From Planctomycetota bacterium (GTDB taxonomy: Bacteria; Planctomycetota; JACOTG01; JAJDCM01), in assembly GCA_029260825.1 (NCBI GenBank), contig JAJDCM010000051.1, positions 1-39,014 of the forward strand: DNA of 39,014 nucleotides. Reading direction: 5' to 3'. Numbering within the stretch: position 1 is the stretch's first letter; every line of letters starts with the position of its first letter. The position numbers and the translations under genes are program-made. The notes beneath the pieces were generated by a model. The model was not told the origin of the DNA. It saw only the letters and a program-made list of their open reading frames with translations, and made no database searches. Below are positions 8,730-15,712 of the stretch, in pieces.

Positions 8730-10283
8730 ATGGCGAATCTCAATTTGTTCAGGTCATTTACCGGAAAGCAGATCCGGAAGCAGAGCGCTGTCAATCATGA
8801 GGGCTCTTCCTCCTACGAGTTTGCTCCCGAGCATGCGCTTGCTCAACTAGCCGTGACCGGATGTCTTCGCGGGACGTTCTATGTGGATGAGCAAAAGCAG
8901 CTGGATGATGTGCTTTCTCTGAGTGAGAAGGTCGATCCGGAGGTGATTGCCAGGATTGCTGTTTACTGCCGGGAGTCCTGTCAGATGAAGGATATGCCCG
9001 CGTTGCTTTGTGCGGTCTTGTCGGTGAGGAGTCCTGAGCATTTGAAGAGTGTATTTGCTCGCGTGGTGAACAATGGCCGGATGGTTCGCACCTTTGTACA
9101 GATCATGCGGAGTGGAGCGGTTGGAAGAAAGTCTCTCGGGTCGCTTCCAAGAAGGTTGGTAAGAGATTGGTTTTCCCGGACGACCGATGAGGGTGTTTTT
9201 CGCGCTGCGATCGGGAATGATCCGTCTCTTGCGGATGTGATCAAGATGGTTCATCCGAGGCCAGCATCGGAAGCTCGAAATTCACTGTATGGATACTTAC
9301 TTGGGCGCACCTACGTTGAGGAAAGATTGCCTCTTCTGGTACGGGACTATGAAGCTTACAAGCTGGATCGGACGCGATCGGTGCCGGACGTTCCGTTCCA
9401 GAAGTTAACAGCATTAGATCTGGGGACGGACGCTTGGGTTTCAATCGCAGAAAATGCCCCGTGGCAAATGACGAGAATGAACCTCAATACGTTTTGGCGG
9501 CACGGAGTGTTCGAGAGGCCGGGCATGACCGAATTGATTGCGGAACGTCTTCGAGATCAGCAGGCGATCGAGAGGTCGGGAGCTCTTCCCTACCAGCTCA
9601 TGGCCGCCTACGCTCATGCTCGGGACTCCGTGCCGCTGGATGTGAGGGAGGCGCTTCAGGACGCGATGGAAGTTGCGGTTCGGAATGTGCCTTCCTTTGA
9701 GGGAGATGTCATCGTTTGTCCGGATGTTTCCTACTCCATGACTTCTCCGATTACCGGCTACCTTGGATCTGCAACCAGTGTGGTTCGTTGTGTTGATGTG
9801 GCTGCGCTGATCGCTGCCTCAATTTTGAGGAAGAACGTCAGGGCCCGGGTGCTCCCGTTCGAGAGGAAGGTTGTGAAAATGAGCTTGAATCCGCGGGATT
9901 CCATCATGACGAACGCCAGTCGGCTTGCCTCCATCTGTGGGGGGGGAACCAACTGTAGTGCGCCGCTGGCCAAGCTCAACAGGACTCGTTCAAAGGGTGA
10001 TCTTGTCGTCTTTGTTTCCGACAATCAGTCCTGGGTAGACCGAGAATCTTGTAACGGGACGGCCATGATGAAGGAATGGCGCCGTTTCAAGAGGCGAAAC
10101 CCGCGAGCTCGGTTGGTTTGCATCGATATTCAGCCCTATCAGAACTCTCAGGTTGCAGATGAAGAAGATATCTTGAATATCGGCGGGTTTTCGGATCAGG
10201 TCTTCTCGATCCTTTCCAGAGTCTCCAGGGGGCAGATGACCCGGAGTTACTGGATGGAGGTGATTCATGGGGTTGTTATTTAG
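8730..10283 (+). CDS. rsr: Rsr, Ro60/TROVE-domain RNA-binding protein
   Basis: The 517-residue protein is a bacterial Ro60 orthologue. Residues 1-320 form the HEAT-like TROVE ring that binds misfolded RNA ends in its hole and Y RNA on its outside. Residues 325-510 form the vWA-like domain with a MIDAS: DVSYSM at 332-337, Thr407 in GGGTNCS and Asp431 in SDNQSW. Bacterial Ro60 takes part in RNA quality control, for example with polynucleotide phosphorylase and a Y RNA. The start has GGAGGAGCG eight bases upstream. It is the first gene after the sigma-54 promoter and is followed by a Y-RNA-like gene and the rtc enzymes. Confidence 0.95.
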   Translation: MANLNLFRSFTGKQIRKQSAVNHEGSSSYEFAPEHALAQLAVTGCLRGTFYVDEQKQLDDVLSLSEKVDPEVIARIAVYCRESCQMKDMPALLCAVLSVRSPEHLKSVFARVVNNGRMVRTFVQIMRSGAVGRKSLGSLPRRLVRDWFSRTTDEGVFRAAIGNDPSLADVIKMVHPRPASEARNSLYGYLLGRTYVEERLPLLVRDYEAYKLDRTRSVPDVPFQKLTALDLGTDAWVSIAENAPWQMTRMNLNTFWRHGVFERPGMTELIAERLRDQQAIERSGALPYQLMAAYAHARDSVPLDVREALQDAMEVAVRNVPSFEGDVIVCPDVSYSMTSPITGYLGSATSVVRCVDVAALIAASILRKNVRARVLPFERKVVKMSLNPRDSIMTNASRLASICGGGTNCSAPLAKLNRTRSKGDLVVFVSDNQSWVDRESCNGTAMMKEWRRFKRRNPRARLVCIDIQPYQNSQVADEEDILNIGGFSDQVFSILSRVSRGQMTRSYWMEVIHGVVI

Positions 10284-10310
10284 TCTGAACGAATGAACGC
10301 TGAATGCTTT

Positions 10311-10364
10311 TCGTGATTACATATTTGTGGTTATGTCACGAGACTTCCCTTGTCAGTGTTTTTT
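10311..10364 (+). terminator. Possible attenuator between rsr and the Y RNA
   Basis: Two hairpins compete for CACGA at 10337-10341. The first pairs TCGTG (10311-10315) with CACGA and ACATA (10319-10323) with TATGT (10332-10336). The second pairs CAC (10337-10339) with GTG (10356-10358) and GAC (10342-10344) with GTC (10352-10354), and is followed by six T. The second resembles a weak intrinsic terminator and the first would block it. It could adjust the ratio of rsr mRNA to downstream RNA. Confidence 0.35.
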
Positions 10365-10386
10365 AATGGGTGTGATTTGGATCGCC

Positions 10387-10513
10387 GGAGTGGCGAATGC
10401 CGATGAAACTACATTGTCCCCGGTTCGAGTCCGGGCGGCTCCACTTTTTTGGATGTGGGGTCGTAGCTCAGCTGGTAGAGCATGCCGTTTCGTTAAATAC
10501 TTGTCGCCGCTTT
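10387..10513 (+). ncRNA. yrlA: Y-RNA-like (YrlA-type) RNA with permuted tRNA module
   Basis: The gap between rsr and rtcA holds a tRNA-like fold in permuted order. T-stem 10419-10423/10431-10435 (5 of 5 pairs) closes the loop TTCGAGT. Acceptor strand CGGCTCC (10436-10442) pairs 7/7, with two G-U pairs, to GGGGTCG at 10457-10463 across a 14-base loop. D-stem GCTC/GAGC is at 10466-10469 and 10478-10481. Bases equivalent to U8-A14, G15-C48, G18G19 and T54-A58 are all present. No anticodon loop exists. The strands continue as helix 10402-10409/10487-10494, then an internal loop, then helix 10387-10396/10504-10513, as in a Ro-binding stem. Loop strands with CGAA and ACTTG recall vertebrate Y RNAs. 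Exact ends are unknown. Confidence 0.8.
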
Positions 10514-10560
10514 TCTTGTTGTCCCCACTTGTGTGAGTTGGGCTATGAGAGGTCAAGAAG

Positions 10561-11574
10561 ATGCTAAATCTTGATGGATCCATGGGTGAGGGGGGAGGGC
10601 AAATTCTTCGCTCGGCTCTTTCTCTTTCCCTTGCGAAGGGAATTCCCTTCACCGTGAAGAATATTCGTGCGGGTCGAAGAAAGCCTGGCCTTCTTCGCCA
10701 GCACTTGACCGCCGTCAACGCCGCTGTCGCCATCGGAATGGCCGAGGTCGAGGGTGCAGAGCTCGGATCGGAAACCCTGACCTTTTGCCCAACGACCGTG
10801 CAAGGGGGTGACTATTCTTTTGCCGTGGGGACGGCAGGGAGTGCGACTTTGGTCCTACAAACCGTGCTTCCTGCCTTGATGACGGCGGACGTTCCCAGCC
10901 GATTGGAGCTGTCTGGGGGAACTCATAATCCATTCGCTCCGCCCTTTGATTTCCTGGAAAGAGCCTTCCTCCCTCTGATGACCAGGCTGGGAGCAACGGT
11001 AACGGCACACCTGGAGCGCCCCGGATTTTATCCGGCGGGTGGAGGGATGTTTCGGGTTGAAGTGAATCCGGTAGCGACTCTCTCTCCGATTGAGCTTGGC
11101 GAGCGAGGAGAGGTGATCGGGAAGCGGGTTTTTGCCTATGTGTCGAATCTCTCCAGGCAGATTGGCAAGCGAGAGATCAAAAGAGTGAAGAGGCGACTTT
11201 CGGAGGAGAACACGGAGTATTGCGTTGTTGAAACCTCCGGCTCGATGGGTCCCGGGAATCTTGTGGCCATTGATGTTGAAAGTGAATGTTTGACCGAAGT
11301 GTTCATCGGGTTTGGAGTGCGCGGAGTGAGTTCAGAGTCTGTCGCGGATCAGGCGATCGACGCAACTCGTCGCTATCTTGCCAGTGGTGCGCCAGTTGGT
11401 GAGTATCTGGCAGATCAGCTTCTGGTTCCATTTGCTCTTGCCGGAGGAGGGATGTTTCTGACAAGCAAGCCGTCCCGGCACACATTGACAAACCTTGAAG
11501 TCGTGAACCTCTTTACCGAGGTCAAGGCGAGAATGAAAGATCGAGGCAAGCACGTTGAAATTTCCCTCGGTTGA
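10561..11574 (+). CDS. rtcA: RtcA, RNA 3'-terminal phosphate cyclase
   Basis: The 337-residue product converts RNA 3'-phosphates to 2',3'-cyclic phosphates using ATP through an enzyme-AMP intermediate. The start GSMGEGGGQILRSALSLS is the family signature, HNPFAPPFDF is the conserved central motif, and the catalytic His is His307 in SRHTLTN. Length and motifs are normal. The ATG at 10561 follows GAGAGG. It lies directly after the Y-RNA gene and 30 bases before rtcB. The order A then B is the reverse of the E. coli rtcBA order. Expression is expected from the sigma-54 promoter at 8671. Confidence 0.95.
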   Translation: MLNLDGSMGEGGGQILRSALSLSLAKGIPFTVKNIRAGRRKPGLLRQHLTAVNAAVAIGMAEVEGAELGSETLTFCPTTVQGGDYSFAVGTAGSATLVLQTVLPALMTADVPSRLELSGGTHNPFAPPFDFLERAFLPLMTRLGATVTAHLERPGFYPAGGGMFRVEVNPVATLSPIELGERGEVIGKRVFAYVSNLSRQIGKREIKRVKRRLSEENTEYCVVETSGSMGPGNLVAIDVESECLTEVFIGFGVRGVSSESVADQAIDATRRYLASGAPVGEYLADQLLVPFALAGGGMFLTSKPSRHTLTNLEVVNLFTEVKARMKDRGKHVEISLG

Positions 11575-11604
11575 GAATTGATCAAGAAACGAGTCGACTG
11601 AATC

Positions 11605-12807
11605 ATGAAGAATGACAATAGCTATGTAACGCGGACGGAGCCTGCTCCCTACAAGCAGTGGGGGGAGGACCTTGAGCCAAAGTCGGTGGATCAAATGCGC
11701 TGGGCGTGTGAGCTGCCGGTCGCCGTTCGAGGAGCTTTGATGCCGGACGCGCACCTCGGGTACGGGCTGCCAATCGGTGGTGTCCTGGCAACCCGAAATG
11801 CGGTGATTCCGTATGCGGTAGGCGTAGATATCGCCTGTCGAATGAAGATGACCGTGCTGGACCTTCCTCTCGGAATGCTGGACGAGGATGATCGAAGATT
11901 GAAGAAGGTTCTCCGCTCGGAGACAAAGTTCGGGGTCGGGGCTTCTTTCAAGGAGAAGCGGGATCATGAAGTGCTCTCGGAGGATTGGTCGGTTACCGAT
12001 CTGACCCGGAGAATGAAGGACAAAGCATGGGCTCAGCTTGGTACCAGCGGGAGCGGAAATCATTTCGTGGAGTTCGGAGAGCTCCATATCTCCGAGCGCC
12101 ATGAAGAGCTTGCGCTTGAGCCTGGCATTTACATGGCCTTGATGAGTCACAGCGGAAGCCGAGGAACGGGAAGCCAGGTCGCAAACCACTACAGCAAGCT
12201 CGCGATGCAGATTCATCCGGGTCTCCCGCAAGAGCTGCGTCATCTGGCCTGGCTTGATCTCGATACGGAAGAGGGAATGGAGTACTGGGCGGCCATGGAG
12301 CTCATGGGCAAGTACGCCGAGGCGAACCATGCGTGTATTCATCGACACATTGCTGGGGCTCTGGGAGCAGACGTTTTGCTGGATCTCGAGAACCATCACA
12401 ACTACGCCTGGAAGGAAGAGCACTACGGTGAGGAAGTCATTGTTCATCGAAAGGGTGCAACGCCGGCTGGAGATGGAGTCGTGGGGATCATCCCCGGGTC
12501 GATGGCAACCTCCGCGTTTGTTGTTCGAGGAAAGGGAAGCCCGGAGTCGCTACGGTCTGCCGCTCATGGTGCGGGACGGCGAATGAGCCGCACCGCGGCC
12601 AAGAAGAAGTTTAACTGGACTGACGCCAAGAGATTTCTGTCTGAGCGAAGGGTAAAACTCCTGTCTGCAGGCCTTGATGAAGTGCCGATGGCTTACAAGA
12701 ATATCGAGGAAGTGATGGCCGCTCAAGTTGACCTGGTGGAGACAATCGCCCGGTTTGAGCCCCGATTGGTGAAAATGGCGTCGTCCGGGGAGCGACCCGA
12801 AGATTGA
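11605..12807 (+). CDS. rtcB: RtcB, RNA-splicing ligase
   Basis: RtcB joins RNA 2',3'-cyclic phosphate or 3'-phosphate ends to 5'-OH ends with GTP and Mn2+, and works in tRNA and rRNA repair. The 400-residue protein has the expected metal ligands: Asp75 and Cys78 in GVDIACRM, His153 in GNHFVE and His182 in SHSGSRGTG. The guanylylated residue is His321 in HGAGRRMSR. The ATG at 11605 has only a weak ribosome-binding site, so coupling to rtcA is likely. Together with RtcA, Rsr and the Y RNA it completes the repair operon. Confidence 0.95.
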   Translation: MKNDNSYVTRTEPAPYKQWGEDLEPKSVDQMRWACELPVAVRGALMPDAHLGYGLPIGGVLATRNAVIPYAVGVDIACRMKMTVLDLPLGMLDEDDRRLKKVLRSETKFGVGASFKEKRDHEVLSEDWSVTDLTRRMKDKAWAQLGTSGSGNHFVEFGELHISERHEELALEPGIYMALMSHSGSRGTGSQVANHYSKLAMQIHPGLPQELRHLAWLDLDTEEGMEYWAAMELMGKYAEANHACIHRHIAGALGADVLLDLENHHNYAWKEEHYGEEVIVHRKGATPAGDGVVGIIPGSMATSAFVVRGKGSPESLRSAAHGAGRRMSRTAAKKKFNWTDAKRFLSERRVKLLSAGLDEVPMAYKNIEEVMAAQVDLVETIARFEPRLVKMASSGERPED

Positions 12808-12818
12808 TTCCCGGCTTT

Positions 12819-12877
12819 TCGATTTGATCCTGGCGCCTCGCCGTTATTCTCAACCGCGAGCGGCCAGGATCAATCGA
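12819..12877. terminator. Large hairpin between convergent rtcB and kinase genes
   Basis: TCGAT-TTGATCCTGGC at 12819-12834 pairs with GCCAGGATCAATCGA at 12863-12877 (15 pairs, one bulged T). An inner CTCGC/GCGAG helix extends it. It lies between the rtcB stop and the end of the opposing kinase gene and overlaps that gene's last codons. No U-tract follows on either strand, so it may act as a bidirectional 3' structure instead of a classical terminator. Confidence 0.45.
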
Positions 12878-14184
12878 AGGTCTCTTACGTGGCTGTCGAG
12901 TGGACCGGTGATGATGGAGTCTCCCAGGGTATCGAAGAATCCATAGGCGTCGCTCATTTGAAAGTACTCGTCCGGATTCATGCCGAGTTTCCTGGCGAGC
13001 GCAAGGGTCTCGCCATCGGCTACGGCTCCTGCGGAAGGGCAGTTTCCGTCCAGCCCATTGGTGCTTGCGCTGAGAATCGTCAAGAGGCCACCAGAAACCC
13101 GCGGACAGCAGTGAAGGACGTGGGCGTGATTTCTGCCGCCTCGACCTTCCCCGGTGATTGCACTCAGAACTTCGCCTCCGGAGATCAGGCAGACCGGTTT
13201 GTCCGTGACGCCGCCTCGGATGATGTTTTGAAGCCTCTCGAGCAAGAAATCGGTGGCCTGTTCGAGGGGCCAGTGATCGCAGCCGGTCTCGGTAACGACG
13301 TGAAAGCCTCGAGCCTCGGCTGCCTTGTGAGCCGCACTGACGGCGTCATCATTGCTGAGCATCACGAAGGAGCTGCAGTTCGAAAGAGCTTCGACCTCGC
13401 TCTTGGGTGTTTCCGGAATTCCTTCGTTCTGAAAGAGGTTTTGCACCGTCGGTGGGAGCTTTTCCAGAAGCTCGTACTTCTTGATGATCCAGTCGCAAGT
13501 GGCAACGGTTGTTCGGTCATGAAGGGTGGGGCCGCCGCCAACCGTCTCTTCGTGGTCGGTGGGTGCGTCGGAGAAGATGAAAGATATCTGGGTCGCTGGA
13601 GCTGCTGAAACCGCGAGCCGCCCACCTTTCATTTCGGAGACATGGGTGAAGATCGATCGGGTCTCGGTGGGAAAGGCGCCGCAATTGGCAAGTCCATGAT
13701 GGAGCTGGACGAGGTCATCGAAGCCGATCCCCGGGATCGGTTTCTCGACGAGGACCTCACTGCCGCCCGAGATCAAAAAGATGACAAGAGTTCTCTCCGA
13801 GGCACGACCAAGAAGATTCAGGACGGCCTCTGCCGCGGCAAGGCTCTGCTCGTTGGGGAAGGGAAAGCCTCCCTGGAAAACTTCGAATCCTGAAAGGGTC
13901 TTGCCAGGTCGATTCGTTGCGATGATTCCTTCTACTGCAAGGCGCCCCGATGCGACGCAGGGTGTCTGCTGAAGCACGCCAACCAGTGCCTTGGCGGTGG
14001 CGTCACTGGAGCAACCCAGGCTCACGATCTTCAGCTCATCGAAATTTGCAAGATCGACGGACTGATTGCCGTAGGAAAGAACGTCTCCTGCGAGGAGAAG
14101 CTTTGTTTTGATCGCACGGTCAACCGAGATGGCTTCCAGCGCTTCATGAAAAATATCCAGGGCAAGCTGTTTGTGGGGTGGCAT
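12850..14184 (-). CDS. Glycerate 2-kinase (MOFRL) family protein, divergent
   Basis: The 444-residue product from the ATG at 14184 fits the DUF4147/MOFRL family, whose members phosphorylate glycerate to 2-phosphoglycerate. Landmarks are LISGGSEVL, SEMKGGRLAVSAAPAT, FSDAPTDHEETVGGGPT, LISGGE, GRGGRNHAH and the MOFRL end SASTNGLDGNCPSAGAVADG. It departs from the family at key sites. The usual GKA motif, with a catalytic Lys, reads LGCSSDA here, and the usual VRKHLS before the KGG is FTHVSE. The fold call is firm; kinase activity is doubtful. A TTG two codons upstream is an alternative start. The gene diverges from the serpin and converges on rtcB. Confidence 0.75.
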   Translation of the reverse strand: MPPHKQLALDIFHEALEAISVDRAIKTKLLLAGDVLSYGNQSVDLANFDELKIVSLGCSSDATAKALVGVLQQTPCVASGRLAVEGIIATNRPGKTLSGFEVFQGGFPFPNEQSLAAAEAVLNLLGRASERTLVIFLISGGSEVLVEKPIPGIGFDDLVQLHHGLANCGAFPTETRSIFTHVSEMKGGRLAVSAAPATQISFIFSDAPTDHEETVGGGPTLHDRTTVATCDWIIKKYELLEKLPPTVQNLFQNEGIPETPKSEVEALSNCSSFVMLSNDDAVSAAHKAAEARGFHVVTETGCDHWPLEQATDFLLERLQNIIRGGVTDKPVCLISGGEVLSAITGEGRGGRNHAHVLHCCPRVSGGLLTILSASTNGLDGNCPSAGAVADGETLALARKLGMNPDEYFQMSDAYGFFDTLGDSIITGPLDSHVRDLRLILAARG

Positions 14185-14310
14185 CGTCAAAAATCCGTTT
14201 GCGGATGAGGATCGATTGTTCTATGGGTCTTGATAGCTTACTCTCAGATCCCCAAAAAGGATCTAATAAAAGAGGGTGGCCGGCAGTCGTGATAGGGAAG
14301 GAGTCCAGTC

Positions 14311-15540
14311 ATGGAAAAACGAACTCTGATGCGGTGGCTTTGCTGGGGCCTGATGATTTCCTGTCTCGGTATCGTCGGGTGTGGCTCAAGCGAGTTTGAT
14401 ATGCATGCATCGTCGGTCGATCCGACGGTTCTACCGGCGCTTACGACCGGGAGCAACGAGTTTGCGGTCTCCCTTTACCGCCGGTTGGCCACCGAAAGGG
14501 AGAGTGAGAATTTGTTTTTGTCCCCGTTCAGCATCTCTTCAGCTCTTGCCATGACCGCGGTAGGGGCTCGGGGCGCGACTCTGACGGAAATGACGAAAAG
14601 CCTTCGCTTTCCGGAAACCAACGATGATTTTCACTCGACCTATGGGGCTCTTGTGCAACAGCTCAATCACCGTGACGGCGTCGAGCTATCGGTGGCGAAT
14701 GCGCTCTGGGCGCAGAAGGGGATGAGTCTTGAGGACGGGTTTCTTCAGACGACAAACCGATGCTACGGAGCAGGGTTGTCCGAGGTCGATTTTCTGAACA
14801 AGGCCGAGGCAGCTCGGACGGTCATCAATGATTGGGTCGAGGAAAAGACCCGGGACAGGATAAAAGATCTTTTGCCTCCTGGAACTCTCACGCCGTTGAC
14901 CAGGCTGGTGCTGACGAACGCGATCTATTTCAAGGGAAGCTGGGCCAGTGAATTTGATCCGGATCGAACCCACGAGGGAGTTTTCACCTTGAACTCGGGG
15001 GAAGCGGTCAGGGTTCCCTTGATGTCGCAAAAGGAGAAGTTCCGGTTCTGGCAGGACTCGACCCTTCAACTCCTCGAAATGGACTATGTTGGTGACGATC
15101 TGTCGATGGTCGTGTTGCTTCCTCGAGCGGCCGATGGGCTGGCGAAGCTTGAAGAAGAACTCACTTCCACCAAGATTGCCTCCTGGCTCGCAGAGGCCGG
15201 AGTCATCAAGCTCGACGTAACCCTTCCTCTTTTTCGTGTCGAGTCGAAGTTTCAGCTAAAAGACGTCCTGCAGGAGATGGGGCTTGCCGAGTCTTTCACT
15301 CCTCGTGCGGATTTCTCTGGAATCAACGGAGAGAAAGATCTCTTTCTTCAGGACGTGATTCATCAGGCCTACGTGGAGGTGAACGAGGAAGGCACCGAGG
15401 CCGCCGCGGCGACGGGCGTTGTCATGGGAGTCTTGAGCGCTGGCCCGATGTTTCAGGCACGCCATCCATTTGTCTTCTTGATCAGGGACCGGGAAACCGG
15501 CGCGATCCTCTTCATGGGCCGAGTAACCGACCCTCGGTAG
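14311..15540 (+). CDS. Serpin-family protease inhibitor, lipoprotein
   Basis: The 409-residue protein has a lipoprotein-like signal (MEKRTLMRWLCWG... ending at VGCGSS, Cys24), then a full serpin domain. Serpin marks include SPFSISSALAMTAVGARG, LTNAIYFKGSW and the terminal HPFVFLIRDRETGAILFMG. The reactive-centre hinge EEGTEAAAAT begins at residue 359, with small residues at P12-P9 as in inhibitory serpins. Counting from the hinge puts P1-P1' at Leu375-Ser376, which predicts a chymotrypsin- or elastase-like target. It is predicted to act outside the cytoplasm, anchored to a membrane. AAGGAG precedes the ATG at 14311. Confidence 0.9.
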   Translation: MEKRTLMRWLCWGLMISCLGIVGCGSSEFDMHASSVDPTVLPALTTGSNEFAVSLYRRLATERESENLFLSPFSISSALAMTAVGARGATLTEMTKSLRFPETNDDFHSTYGALVQQLNHRDGVELSVANALWAQKGMSLEDGFLQTTNRCYGAGLSEVDFLNKAEAARTVINDWVEEKTRDRIKDLLPPGTLTPLTRLVLTNAIYFKGSWASEFDPDRTHEGVFTLNSGEAVRVPLMSQKEKFRFWQDSTLQLLEMDYVGDDLSMVVLLPRAADGLAKLEEELTSTKIASWLAEAGVIKLDVTLPLFRVESKFQLKDVLQEMGLAESFTPRADFSGINGEKDLFLQDVIHQAYVEVNEEGTEAAAATGVVMGVLSAGPMFQARHPFVFLIRDRETGAILFMGRVTDPR

Positions 15541-15549
15541 CGCACGGCC

Positions 15550-15712
15550 AGCAGCCCGTTGACAAAGTCAGATTTCGCCGAGGACAGCCCTTTCAGCCCA
15601 GCTCTGCGTCGCCGAAAAGCACAAGAATCAACCAATTCGAGTCCGTTCCGGCTCCTTGATCTGAACCGAAATGACTCGCCCTCGTCAAAAAGCACTTTAT
15701 CAACGGGCTGCT
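15550..15712. mobile_element. MITE-like element with 19-bp terminal inverted repeats
   Basis: AGCAGCCCGTTGACAAAGT at 15550-15568 is repeated in inverse at 15694-15712 with one mismatch. Weaker similarity continues inward (both sides reach a CGAGG block). The 163-base unit has no coding capacity, as in non-autonomous insertion elements. Its right end overlaps the TAG stop of the molybdoenzyme gene at 15711-15713. No clear target duplication is visible. A terminator-like repeat is the alternative reading. Confidence 0.55.

Noticed and set aside
10381..10490. A functional tRNA gene or two separate tRNA halves
   Set aside because: The acceptor and both arms are good, but there is no anticodon loop, no CCA end, and the halves are in permuted order joined by a short loop. 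A Y-RNA tRNA mimic explains it better, given rsr next door.
11332..12447. A 371-residue minus-strand frame
   Set aside because: It is antisense to rtcA and rtcB, whose catalytic motifs are clear.
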